A DNA stretch of 42,500 nt from assembly GCF_964340395.1 (NCBI RefSeq), contig NC_135553.1, positions 28,644,449 through 28,686,948 on the forward strand, written 5' to 3'. This DNA is from Glandiceps talaboti. Lineage: Eukaryota; Hemichordata; Enteropneusta; Spengelidae. This document shows, one piece after another, positions 20,691 to 31,399 of this stretch (positions are counted from its first letter, which is position 1; each line of letters begins with the position of its first letter). The notes under the pieces are model-generated. The model was given only the letters and a program-made list of their open reading frames with translations, was not told where the DNA came from and ran no database searches. Made by a program: the position numbers and the translations under genes.

Positions 20691-20917
20691 TCATGGTCAG
20701 AGTCAGTGGAAGACGGAACTCGGCTCCCATTGTGTATGGCACGGCTTGCGCTGAACTCCCGAGACATAGCTCTGCGATACCGTTCTTTGACGATTCGTCT
20801 AACACAGTCAGTCCATTTTATTTACAAACTTTACTCTCAATGTACCATTCTAGAATAAGAGCAATGAATAAATTACGTATTCCTAAAAGTGATGGCAATA
20901 TTAATAGTTACATGTAA
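20691..20917 (+). CDS. Unrecognised open segment followed by a polyadenylation signal
   Basis: After the TA run a frame of about 75 codons stays open to TAA at 20915-20917. It has a natural-looking composition (VSGRRNSAPIVYGTACAELP, then FYLQTLLSMYHSRIRAMNKL), and AATAAA overlaps its end at 20916-20921. It could be a terminal exon or a retroelement remnant. No start codon context, acceptor or known domain supports it firmly. Confidence 0.25.
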
Positions 20918-21202
20918 TAAAATAATGTTTTGTTTTTGCAAAGTTTGCGAAATTCGGTTTGTCATTCTCCAGTTCCCAAGAAAATACATCTAGTCGATGT
21001 ACGATATTTTGGATCACAACATACGACAGAATTATGTGATACTGGGCCTCTAAGACTTAGTTAGAATCCGAAGACTGTTAACAATAATGGGGATTGTACC
21101 ATTGATGCAATTCAGACAGATTATGATCAAAATTAGCGACACAAAACCCCATGCAACCAAATACGTCTCTGATACAACACAAATTCACAACTGAGAAACT
21201 CA

Positions 21203-21350
21203 AAAGCTTTTGACTGTGTCAGATATGGTGTCCTCTGGAAGGCTCTCCTATCTATGGGTATACCTGCACACTTAGTACAGTTAGTACAGAACCTCTACAA
21301 ATGTCATCTTGCTTGTGTGCGAACAGAAAAAAGTTAAAGTGACTGGTTAA
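21203..21350 (+). pseudogene. RTE-type LINE reverse transcriptase, 5' fragment
   Basis: The frame reads KAFDCVRYGVLWKALLSMGI, then PAHLVQLVQNLY and ACVRTEK. This is the palm start (AFD) and following helices of an RTE/BovB-like reverse transcriptase. One in-frame TAA lies near 21338. The frame is then broken by the DNA transposon at 21351-22609 and resumes in the same frame at 22613 with GQGVRQGC. The N-terminal endonuclease and fingers were not found upstream. Confidence 0.75.
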
Positions 21351-21854
21351 GGGAGCATTCGTTTTTTACGGGGGGGGGGGGGGTCGGTGGAATTCGGGGG
21401 GGGGGGTTGACTTTTACAAAGCAGTTTTTTAGGGGGGGGGGTCAAATTTTATATCCAATGGTTTGGGGGGGGGGTCAATTTTTACAACAGATTTGCATGG
21501 AATCATAGCAAAAAACAACAGAATTGACAAAAAAATGTACAAAACAATACAAACATGTCTTTATTCTGTCTGATCAGGTGATAACAAGTAAAAAAAAGAA
21601 AACACAGAATCACAAAAATATAACTTTCAGGCTGTGGCAATATAATGACATACCTCACTTTTAAAACTCTTTAAAAACTCTTTAAAAACAACAGAACTCA
21701 TTCAAATTAATTTTTTGACCACTTACCAAACATATCAAAGAAACAATTGACCTGAGTGAATTCCACCATAACAATCGTAAAATGGCCGCCACGTGGCCCC
21801 GGCCGGCGGGGACTAACAAACATAGATAAGAACACAAAAGAGATAGTTACTAAG

Positions 21855-22137
21855 TTAGTCTGACGAGTCACTTTGACTCTTCAGTTCACTGTAGTCAACT
21901 GTATCTACAGATCCACTTTGTTCCGTGTCACTTTGACTGTCAAGTTCACTCAGGTCAATTGTTTCTTTGCTATCAGTGGCTAAGTGGTCAAAAATTAATT
22001 TGAATGAGTGCTCATCAATATATTTCAAGTTGTACATGGGCACAAGCAATTTGGCTTCCGATGCATTTACAGAGCTAACATTACCAATTAATACCATGGT
22101 GGCTGGTGCTGGTCTACCAGTATCAAAAGGGTGAAAT
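21855..22137 (-). CDS. Unrecognised acidic-tailed reading frame inside the DNA transposon
   Basis: The minus-strand frame stays open from 22289 to the stop at 21855. The part from about 22137 looks protein-like: MVEFHPFDTGRPAPATMVLI, then KLLVPMYNLKYIDEHSFKLI and an acidic Ser/Asp tail (DLSELDSQSDTEQ). Plus-strand bases 21688-21757 carry a diverged inverted copy of about 21945-22030, so part of this exon has been duplicated and flipped inside the element. It may be an exon of the parent transposon or captured host sequence. I do not recognise it. Confidence 0.35.
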
Positions 22138-22158
22138 TCCACCATTATAATCTTGTAG

Positions 22159-22365
22159 GAGGAGAGCCATGAAGAGGATGAGATGGACGAAGACAGTGAA
22201 TCAGAAGATGGACATGTAGTGATACATGAATTGGGTGAATCAGAGGAAAGTGACTCGGAAAGTGACTCTGAAAGTGATAGCAGTGACATTGAAAATGAAC
22301 TCTTTCACACAACAAGATCAGGCAGACAGTGTACTACTTGGAAGTCACGGAACTACATGGACTAG
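22159..22365 (+). CDS. Candidate terminal exon with acidic domain inside the DNA transposon
   Basis: AATCTTGTAG (22149-22158) is an acceptor-like sequence. The frame after it is open for 68 codons to TAG at 22363-22365. It begins EESHEEDEMDEDSESEDGH, continues with a Ser/Asp/Glu run and ends TTRSGRQCTTWKSRNYMD. An acidic run followed by a basic TRSGR tail occurs in several transposon and integrase-related proteins. No other exon of such a protein was found, so function is unknown. Confidence 0.35.
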   Translation, partial: EESHEEDEMDEDSESEDGHVVIHELGESEESDSESDSESDSSDIENELFHTTRSGRQCTTWKSRNYMD

Positions 22366-22612
22366 GTTTCATGGTCCATTATGTGATATGTCGAACAAAC
22401 ACTCATATAAGTCAAGTGTTTCATAAATCTATTATAAATCAAGTGAAAAATTTTTATAGGGGGGGGGGTCACATTTTACAATTGATGGATTTAGGGGGGG
22501 GGGGGTCAAATTTTAGAAAAGTAATTTTTAGAGTGGTTGCTTTTTACATTTAATTCATACCTCAAATTCCACCGACCCCCCCCCCTCCCCGTAAAAAACG
22601 AATGCTCCCTAA

Positions 22613-23497
22613 GCCTGGGGCAGGGAGTCCGACAAGGTTGCATTCTCTCCCCAACCCTTTTCAACTTATATGCTGAATACATAATGAAAGGAGGTTTATC
22701 CATTGCGGTGGATGGCATCTGACTAACCTGCGCTATGCCGATGATACTACTCTCATCGCTCCCTCTCTCCAAGAGCTCTGCTATCTGTTAATTAAGGTAA
22801 AACATGAAAGCGAAGCCGTGGGTCGCCACCTTAATGTGGCCAAGACCAAAATAATGATAATTGGTGATGATATCAATACTGACCCCATAACTAAAGAGGG
22901 TGAAGGGGTTGAGTGGTCACCAAGTTCAACTTTTTGGGGGCATATATCAGTTACACTGGAGGATGTCAGGAAGAGATCAGAAGGCGTCTGGTTTTGGGAA
23001 GATCAGCGATGGCTAAGCTTCATAAGATCTGGGCTGATAGGAATGTCACCAAAGCTACCAAAATCAAGCTTGTTCAGACACTTATATTTCCCATTGCTAC
23101 GTATGCCAGTGAGTCCTGGACCATCACCAAGGCAGTTGATAAGATTAATGCTTTTGAACTCAGGTGCTGGAGGAGAATGCTGAGAGTACTCTGGACAGCA
23201 AAGAGAAGTAACTCCAGCATCCTTCAAGAAATTGGCCAGAAGCAACGACTCTTGGATCGGGTAAATCAGATAACCTTCGGCTATTTTGGCCACATTGCCA
23301 GACGACAAGGCAATTGCCTAGAGAAGGTTCTCCTTCAGGGCAAAATCGAAGGCTCCAGAAGACCAGGATGCCCAAGGAGCAAATGGATAGACAGGGTCAA
23401 GAACCTGGTGGGACAACCACTTTCACTCCCGTACAATACAGCTGCTGACCGGAATAGGTGGTACGCCATCCAGAGGATCACGAACTGTCAGACATGA
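22613..23497 (+). pseudogene. RTE-type LINE reverse transcriptase, 3' part
   Basis: Motifs in order are GQGVRQGCILSPTLFNLYAEY, then after a frameshift near 22715 RYADDTTLIAPS with the catalytic YADD, LNVAKTKIMIIG, a frameshift near 22910, FNFLGAYISYTGGCQEEI, and the C-terminal domain CWRRMLRVLWTAKR, ITFGYFGHIARRQG, KIEGSRRPGCPRSKWIDRV. It ends in TGA at 23495-23497, followed by a short A-rich tail. This C-terminal set is typical of the RTE/BovB group. Two frameshifts, an early stop and the inserted transposon make it inactive. Confidence 0.85.
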
Positions 23498-23679
23498 CGG
23501 ATGCATACCTACTACTAATTGAAAAAAAATAGCGCCAATAGCATTGTAGCACAATTGTGCAGTTTTTAAAAATGTTTATCCACATGCAGATCCATGCTAG
23601 GTATAGTTTTTCATTTGCTGAATAACTATACAGTTGCATATCCAACCCAGTTGTTATCCTTGGAATATACACAATCATT

Positions 23680-24170
23680 TGTTGATATGGGATTGGTCAT
23701 GTTGCTAGACATATTTGCATACATGTTTTAATCTTCATTCACTTGTCTATGAATCCCTGATGTTATCTTTGCAATAAACAAGATATTAGGCTTTGCTTTG
23801 GACGTGGTCTTGTTGCTAGGCACATTTGCATGCATTTTTTGAATGTGTATTCATCTGTCTATTAATCACCATTATCTTTGCAATATATGTGATCATTTGG
23901 CTGTTGCTATGGGCGTAGTCTTGTTGCTCGGCACATTTGCATAGACATTTTGAATGTTCACTTGTCGAAGAATCCCTGTTATCTTTGTGTGAAATACACC
24001 AGTTTGGCAGTTGTTATGGGCGTGGTCATGGTTGCTAGGGATATTTGCATACATTTTTGAATGTTTACTCACTTGCCTACTAGATGATATTTTATCAAAA
24101 TATACTGCGATTTGGTTGTTGCTAAGGGTGTGGTCATGGTTGCTAGGGCAAATTGTGTCAAAATGTTTTG
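23680..24170 (+). repeat. Old degenerate tandem repeat, about 110-bp period
   Basis: About five diverged units, each with GT(A/G)GTCnTGTTGCT followed by a short variable stretch and ATTTGCAT, then TTTGAATGT and, in most units, ATCTTTGC. The G-T-T-G-C-T motif recurs at about 23700, 23810, 23922, 24030 and 24148. Confidence 0.7.
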
Positions 24171-24239
24171 AAGAAAATCTGCAAAATAACCTTATATAAG
24201 TTTCAGTCTCACTGACCAAGTACTTTTTGAGATATAAGT

Positions 24240-24450
24240 TTTTGACCAAAAATGAACATTTTTACACCTAATTTACATATCAATGATGATATCATTATAT
24301 CCTTAATATGTCTTCATATATACGCCCATGGGTCCATTCCCATTAAATTTCTGCCTAATCTGCTCAGTAGTTTGGAATTAAAGATGTTTGACCAAAAAGA
24401 CACATTTTATATATAATTTGCATATCACAGATGGGATCATTATGCCGTGA
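24240..24450 (+). repeat. Two degenerate copies of a dispersed non-coding motif
   Basis: TTTGACCAAAAA...ACATTTTnA...AATTTnCATATCAnnGATG occurs at about 24241-24290 and again at 24387-24435. No coding potential. Confidence 0.5.
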
Positions 24451-24851
24451 ACAATTCTTAATCTAAATACCCCTAAGAACTCGCCCAAAACAAAATCGTG
24501 ACCTGAGATACGCAACTGTGGATCAAAAGAGGAACTGTTCTTTGGTAGTGTTCACTCGTTAGTTTGGAGAAAACAAAAAACGCTGGGTGGTAAAATCGGA
24601 TTTCACGGCTACTTTCAACATCTCGAAAGGCACACGACGAAAAGACGCCAATGGATATTTCCCCTCTATTTTTTAAACATCTTTTAGTAAACAGTAAACA
24701 AGTGTGCATTTATAACAGTTTCAGTATAAACCTTCTTTTGTTTGAGCTTTATACCACATTTCTTCCTTGTCTGTGTTTACACCAGTGCATATGAAACAAA
24801 AGGTCGTTGTGATCGACAACTCTCTGTAGTCCATTCCAGTGTGAAAGTAAT

Positions 24852-25050
24852 ACCAGACACAATATGATGTCTCTGTCAGTTACATATGCCATAAATACAT
24901 GAAACATGGAGCAACACACACATACCAGACACAACTTGATGTCTCTGTCAGTTACATATGCCCTAAATACATGAAACATGGAGCAACACACACATACCAG
25001 ACACAATATGATGATGTCTCTGTCAGTTACATATGCCATAAATACATGCT
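24852..25050 (+). repeat. 72-bp tandem repeat
   Basis: Nearly three units starting ACCAGACACAA at 24852, 24924 and 24996. The third has an extra GAT. It opens short frames on both strands that are artefacts. Confidence 0.9.
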
Positions 25051-25379
25051 AGGTACCGTTAGCTTGCTCTTGGATAGTGCTCGACAAACGATGTGTCTAG
25101 AGTGCTGTCTATGGTTTGAGTATACTTACGCGATACCACGTACATACAATACGCAAAGCGTACACTCAACTTAGGATACGTCCATACACATTGAAGTTTA
25201 TTTGCGTTTATCCAGGAAATGGTATATCTAAAAAAAAAAACAAGTACTCTCTTTGGGGGTCATCATTTTTCCCATGATTTCCTTATGAGAGGGGCCATCA
25301 TAAATACACCAAGAAAATGGATAATCCCAAGCCTCCCCAGGAAGTAAAATCTGGACACTCCCTTCCACTGGTTTCTGTA

Positions 25380-25410
25380 AGCTCAGACCACTGCGTTAGT
25401 GGTCTGAGCT
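25380..25410. repeat. Perfect 13-bp hairpin, 5-base loop
   Basis: AGCTCAGACCACT (25380-25392) and its exact reverse complement at 25398-25410, around GCGTT. No gene is adjacent. Confidence 0.9.
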
Positions 25411-25597
25411 GTAAGCGACACAACATTTTGATAGATTATACACACTGTCCCAAGGCGAATTATCTAAACTCTTACGAAACCTAATGAGATTAGTTGTTTT
25501 TGGTGTATATGTATGCACTTAGTAAACAAACGAAGATGTCACTAACAACACACGTCATTCTGGTACTAGTACTAAAGCAAAACACGTAACGTTATAG

Positions 25598-25629
25598 CAC
25601 AGACAAGTAAGAAAACTTACTTGTCTGTG
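25598..25629. repeat. Perfect 14-bp hairpin, 4-base loop
   Basis: CACAGACAAGTAAG (25598-25611) and its exact reverse complement at 25616-25629, around AAAA. No T-run follows, and animals do not use such terminators, so I leave the role open. Confidence 0.9.
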
Positions 25630-25759
25630 ATTATAGTAATATCAATTTATGGGTGCACGAAATATTTGAACATACATTACTACGTGACGTAGTCAGAGTT
25701 TTCGATGTGTTGTGACACGACATATGTCTGTCTACCTGTTTAGAAACATTCACATTGAT

Positions 25760-25811
<52 letters not shown>
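25760..25811. repeat. (TA)n microsatellite
   Basis: Uninterrupted TA run of about 50 bases. Confidence 0.95.
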
Positions 25812-25814
<3 letters not shown>

Positions 25815-26980
25815 TTTTTTCTGTCGTGTCCCACATAGCTACTTGGTTAAGATTTACGATAACATACTAATTCAAAGGACAATGTAATTGTTATAACCTT
25901 GTTTAACTCAACTTATCAATTAAAAAGTCATATCGTGGCAATTAGAACTCTGAATAGCGAAAGTGGCTTTCTAAAAACTATGTTTGCAGAGCAGCGATTT
26001 CGATCCAACAGCTTTAAAATTCGGTTATATGGTAATCATTTGTCCATTTGTGGCTTGTTTATAACAACCAACAATCGATAAAAGTAAGAACAGTATATTA
26101 TTAGACCACAAGAAAAGAACACCAGATTGGATTAAATATTTAGAAGTCTACCGTTCCTTTCTATTGTATCTCTATAAAAGTTTTGGTTTCTAACAATGCT
26201 TCTGTTGGTGAGTGTATAGTGAGTTCCATCCAGATAATCAATATTCAAATCAATATTACCAAGTTAAACCTTAGCAACACATTCTCGAGGTGCAGCTCAG
26301 TAATGAAAGGCTTGCTGTGGAACTTTGATGGTCCCTCAATGAACGTTGACTCTATTTTACATGGGGTGATGTGTGTTTTAGTCGATGGATAAAGTTTACA
26401 CTGTGGACTGCATACTAACGCACGCATGAGGGCTTGACCCGTATCACAATTGGATCGCTTGTCCCAGTTCTTTTACGTCACTAAAGTACACGGTAACGAC
26501 CCTGTGAGTACTTGCACTGACACAAACACGACAACTGACAGCCTGCCAACTTTAACAATCCTGACTGCCAACCAAACAATAATATTGCGCTATTACGTAC
26601 GTTAGGAAGTGGTAAAATGAACGATTTGGTGTAATTTACAGTGGCTGCCCGAACGTTGAATATTGGTGATTAGCAGTTTGTTCTTTTACAAGAACATTAG
26701 AAATGGCGTATGGCGTACACATCTTCGCATTGTAATTGATCACCTTGGATCACTGTCCCTTCACAGTGCACTGTTGCTGATCGTATATGTCAAACAAGTA
26801 CAAACAAGTGTGACACTGGTCAATGCTTGAACTCGGACGACGTCGACTAAACAGACCCTTATGTTACTAAATCGTTGTCAACGGAACTATCAAGTGTGAT
26901 TTTTTATCATCGGTGACTGGGAACATTTCATTGGCGTCTGCGTTTTTCCGATCGATTTTTGGTTAACCAGTAACAATAAC
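25812..26980. other. Upstream region of the 345-codon gene
   Basis: No gene or repeat was recognised. The last kilobase has higher GC than the region before it, as a promoter or 5' untranslated region might, but no TATA box at a convincing place was found. Confidence 0.4.
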
Positions 26981-28018
26981 ATGGCAGTTCCCCTACCAGC
27001 CGTTGCAATGCCTACCCCGTCAGAAATCCAACTATACCAGAAAGCGCAATCGCTTGGATTACTTCAGAAAGAACCAACATATTCGACTTTTATGATGACA
27101 GGTCAAGACGAGAATGTGAAGACCAGGAATGAAGTAACCGAAGTAAACAAACAAAACGAGTCCAAAAGTTCAAGTCCAAGTAACAAACTCGGATTAAAGT
27201 TACCGGTTATTAAACATCCATTGAGTGACAGACCACAAGTTTCTCGGTCAATGCGACGAGAGTTATCTGGCTATCAGCTTTTCTCGTTCACATCGGTGTC
27301 CCCGAGACGTTTCGAAGAAACTAAGCTAGAGTCTCTGTTTAAGCAAGAAAAACCCTTGGTGAGACAAGAATATTGTCCAAAACATCGTCAAACGGACCAG
27401 GGTCTGGAAAAACAGAAGGATACCGGTCGTAAGAACAACTCCAAGGCAGTGCAACTTTTGCGACTACCGATGATGCGATCTAAAACTAACCTCGACTACC
27501 TGATGAAGAAACAGAAAGAAACTACGCAGGTATACATGAAGCAACACACTGCAAACACAACGACACGCCAGATCAAATCTGAAGGCGATGCCATCAACAC
27601 CATTTTACCGCGACAGAAACTTGCCCCTCAATCGGACAAAATTCTACAAAAGGAGAAAGCTCCGAAGCAGCCAGAAGTTCGTGTCATTGTGTCTCCTAAG
27701 TCGAAATATGACTTTCTGCACCGGCCTGAAGATTACTACACTCGAAAATATCCTTTGGTCATTCTTGATAAAGAAATGAGAAAGAAACAAAGAGAGGCAT
27801 TTAAGGCGATGGGCAAGGGTAAGAATTGGTTCAAGGAATACAAGGGTGGGTCTGAGCTTACGCGGACTAAAACAGAAGTATTACCCGTGGAGTACTCCAT
27901 AGAACTTTATAAAGGAAGAGTAAGACCTATTAAAACTGTATCAGGTTGGATAGGTGGTCTACAATGTGGGCAGAAAACACTACATGACAGGGCCTTCATG
28001 CCTCCTAACACGTCCTAA
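26981..28018 (+). CDS. Unrecognised single-exon protein, 345 residues, lysine-rich
   Basis: An ATG in good context (AACATGG) opens a frame to TAA at 28016-28018 with no break. Composition is uniform and typical of a real protein: Lys/Arg/Gln-rich, basic, with no signal peptide, membrane segment or zinc-finger pattern. Residues 14-30 (SEIQLYQKAQSLGLLQK) look like a short amphipathic helix. The middle (70-230) is low-complexity and probably disordered. The C-terminal part is better structured: SPKSKYDFLHRPEDYYTRKY at about 238-257, then a helix with KEMRKKQREAFKAMGKGKNW and a tail with SGWIGGLQCGQKTLHDRAF. I do not recognise the family. Codon use and GC content differ clearly from the repeats around it, which argues for a host gene. 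AATAAA at 29517-29522 is a possible, distant polyadenylation signal. Confidence 0.75.
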   Translation: MAVPLPAVAMPTPSEIQLYQKAQSLGLLQKEPTYSTFMMTGQDENVKTRNEVTEVNKQNESKSSSPSNKLGLKLPVIKHPLSDRPQVSRSMRRELSGYQLFSFTSVSPRRFEETKLESLFKQEKPLVRQEYCPKHRQTDQGLEKQKDTGRKNNSKAVQLLRLPMMRSKTNLDYLMKKQKETTQVYMKQHTANTTTRQIKSEGDAINTILPRQKLAPQSDKILQKEKAPKQPEVRVIVSPKSKYDFLHRPEDYYTRKYPLVILDKEMRKKQREAFKAMGKGKNWFKEYKGGSELTRTKTEVLPVEYSIELYKGRVRPIKTVSGWIGGLQCGQKTLHDRAFMPPNTS

Positions 28019-30602
28019 ACATTTATCACGTTCATTATTCTCTAGTGTTGATGATTTCGAAGAGGTTGCTATTGTCAAACCAATTTCACTTTTTTTGGAT
28101 AAAAAGGCGTAACGTTTCTAGAAGTAGTATCTATCAAATGATTGTGACCTAGATACGGTCGGATACATTTGTGTTGTAACCATGTCGAAAACTATTCTCG
28201 ACTGGACACGGCAGCGTGATTACAGTGTGAAAAGGTTACTCAACTTATCAAAACACGCTAAGTACATGTGGTGGAATGCTTCCATAGCTAGATAGTCAAA
28301 TTCAACGAATGGCGTGTGTCACATACTGTCCTTTACTTTGGCTATGAATTGGGCCATTTTGCTTGTACATGAAGAATCCATGTGCATTGGACACAAAAGA
28401 CCAAAAACAGACCCGTTGTCATGAGTAGATAAAAGACGAGAGGCAAGTATGGCACCAGACTGTTGTTCTACTGTTAACGTCACGAAGCAGTGAAACGAGT
28501 GAACAATAGTCTTACGACAATCACAGTTTTTTTTTGTTTGTTTGGGATGTGCACTATTATAAGTTGTACCTCATATTTGTATGGATTTGGGTTATCTTTT
28601 ATGTTGCACTCAGTCAACAATACTATCTAGTTTTGCACGTGCACATTCAGTTCCTTCAGCTGCGTAAAAGTGAAACAAATGTTAATACGTGTAGTAACCG
28701 AATTCACACTGTTTCCTGTGAATACGGTGTAGTAACTGAATTCACAATCAATTTGTTTCCTTTTATGGATGCACACTGGCTATAGAATATAGAGATGTCA
28801 TTTACAATATTGATACTAGGTTGTTCATTTATTTAAAAAGAGTTGTTCAAATGTCAGATTTGGTGCATTATACTAATGGATTTGAACGATTATTTGGTTT
28901 GCTACACGTTTAAATGGAAAAGGCACGCACAACCAGCACGTTTTATATCACTGTGTTTTATCACGTTTATGTGTATCAAGAAAGAAGTACTTGTTCAGTG
29001 AGCATGGTTTATGGCGAACACCAACCACACTCAACCCTTTTTATAGAGGGACTGTACATCACACTGGCCAAGTCAAGTGTGAAACAAGTCAAGTTGTTGT
29101 ATTCATCATTAGAACGAATGATACACCGCATTCAATTTGTCGCATTGGATAATGAGAGACAAACTAATTTTGTAATCACGCCCGACATCTTTATGCTGTA
29201 ATATCCCTTATTTCAATCACGTGATAATCGTCTTTATTAATAATTTGGTTCCAATTCAGATCGGGGCAAACAATGTAATTTCAAAATTAATTGTGTCCAG
29301 TCTTCGGTCTAACACACTTTAAAAATATTATGTTTGTCTTCGATCTCCTACACAGTTTTCTCTGGATATTTGAGAGTTTGTGCAACAACAAGATTACCTT
29401 ACAATATATGCCGATATTATGAAGATGGATTAGAATGCTTATCCATGTATTATTGGAATGGCCTTTTGAAAGCACATCTGATACAACAACTATGTTGTGT
29501 TCCAAGTCTTTTTGTAAATAAATCAATGTTATAATCAGGGTTTTTTCAATGAAGAAGTAGTATTTTCTTAACTCTGTGTATCCTTTCCGGAAAACTCCAG
29601 ATTGATAACAAAATTAATTCATTGCATACATTTATCTTCGTTTTTCCCCATTGTATCATTTATTTACGCTTTAAGCTGGACACCCTGAGTCATTAAAAGC
29701 AGAGTTCTTAAGCTTGTCAACATTCTTTGTCGCTGGTAATTGGCCCATACCGCCCATTTGTATAGTAACCCGTTATATTCTAGTATTGCATTAACGGCTG
29801 TCTCGAACCGTTTTTTCAATATTGAGGTAGTCTAGTTTCTATACAGTATCATTACGATTTATCCCTTCATTCACAACTGTGGTTAGAAACAACAGTTGGT
29901 ATCCAGACTAATATCGACGCCGCAGATGGACAGTTTACGTGGTAGCATTTCTTGCTACGTGAATAGACCGTGTGACACGGAAACGGTCAACGTATACGAC
30001 AAAACCATTACATTACGAGCCAAGTTTCCTATAGAATATCACCGCTATAAATTGTTGTAGTACTCCTCGGATTGAATAGAGTACTTGTTCTGATCGTCCC
30101 TGAATAGACATATTTAAAATTGGCATTGTTCGGAAGGTCTTTCAAATATTTCATAGGTGCCAAGTGTCACAGATGACATATTTATATTTTCAGTAAACTG
30201 AATATTTTAACAACATCGCATGGCCTAGTTTGACTGAAAGGTCAATAGACTGTCTCAAGGATATTGGATTTAGACCACACAGGATTCCAAGCATACTCGA
30301 ATACATGAGACGACAGTCTGCATTTCATAAATATCTAGGATTCATAGTGATCATTCATCAATGTTTTAAAATTACTTTTAGGGTATTATAACGCCCATGA
30401 AAACTCTATATGGAGTGCATTAATTATTTGGCCATTGGCCATGCGTTATGTATATTTAGACTTTAAGGACGTCACAATAAAGCACACTGAGACAGGCACT
30501 TCAGCTCAGATTTGGCAAGAGGACTTGGCTTCGCGGGAAGTCAATGAACGAGGCACTATGCTGGGTGCTTGCCTTGTTTTCCAGTGTAGATCTTTAAACA
30601 CT
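28019..30602. other. No gene seen; possible long 3' untranslated region
   Basis: Short frames only. AATAAA lies at 29517-29522. The frames at 28534 and 28914 have stop-free lengths expected by chance and no motif. Confidence 0.4.
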
Positions 30603-30650
30603 GTGTGTAGTCTGAGCTAATTCCCTTTAAAGTTCAAGTGTGATCCTGGT
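30603..30650 (+). repeat. Third copy of the inverted-repeat end sequence
   Basis: CTGTGTGTAGTCTGAGCTAA and the next 30 bases match positions 1-55 of the window, and so the end of the right arm at 13201-13246, with scattered changes. This shows that the arm end is a dispersed repeat. The microsatellite and relic that follow in the arms are absent here. Confidence 0.6.
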
Positions 30651-31247
30651 ACGTACATACAGAAGTTGAGTCAGATATGAGATATGAGAGTGATTCGGGC
30701 GTTATTACTTGGTCTATCAGCTGTGTGCGAAGATCAGTAGTAATATTGGTGGCGATCCGGGGCTTGAACAACCATTTGTGTGTATAATGAATCAAGTTTG
30801 AACCTTACGAAGACTTACCGAAACCTGATAAGAAGACAACACGTAACGCCATTGGCATGGTGAATCTGTACAGGAATATGCTATTCGTGTGAAACACATG
30901 TGTCATCAATGCCAACGGAATCAAGATGAATTATTAAGTCGATTTATTCAAGGATTATCACTGCACCAAATGCTGCATATTCAGTACTATGCGAACAAGC
31001 ATATGTCAGCAATACTTTATGTATGCCAGAAGTATGCTGAAATATTCTTATATCTCTGTATGCTTACGTATGCCAGTGTGAATATTACGGAATATTTCGG
31101 AATATTGCATATGCGTAGTATTTTAAAGTGAATATGTTGGGTAAATTGACATACATATTCATTCTCATATTCCCTAAAGTATTTTGCAAAGAATATTTAG
31201 GCAAACCCAATATGGAAGCCTGAATACGCTGGAATAGTATTATGAAT

Positions 31248-31399
31248 AAGAATATGTTTGTATAACTCATACATATTCTTGTTCGGGATATTTATGTGTG
31301 GGAGTGCAAACATTCATGAGTATATGTCCCCTGTTACGAACAATATGTCCAGACGTATTATTAATAAGAATATGTCATTTATGACTCATGCACATTCTT
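31248..31399 (+). repeat. Two direct copies of a hairpin-forming AT-rich motif
   Basis: AAGAATATGT at 31248-31257 pairs perfectly with ACATATTCTT at 31271-31280. The same arrangement recurs 118 bp later (31366-31375 with 31390-31399) with one or two mismatches. Both are followed by GTTCG. Confidence 0.7.

Larger units (their letters stand above)
21351..22609 (+). mobile_element. 1,259-bp DNA transposon with 46-bp terminal inverted repeats, PIF/Harbinger-like
   Basis: The left end GGGAGCATTCGTTTTTTACG plus a poly-G run and TCGGTGGAATT is mirrored at 22565-22609 with few differences. Ends are flanked by TAA (21348-21350 and 22610-22612). Taking out the element and one TAA brings the two halves of the LINE back into one frame, which confirms the boundaries. 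A three-base TWA target duplication and a GGG terminus suit the PIF/Harbinger superfamily, but no transposase was recognised. G-tracts followed by GTCAAATTTT repeat four or more times in the subterminal regions. It is probably non-autonomous. Confidence 0.75.

Noticed and set aside
25598-25629. Perfect hairpin as a transcription terminator
   Set aside because: Bacterial-type terminators do not apply to animal nuclear DNA, and no T-run or gene end is next to it.
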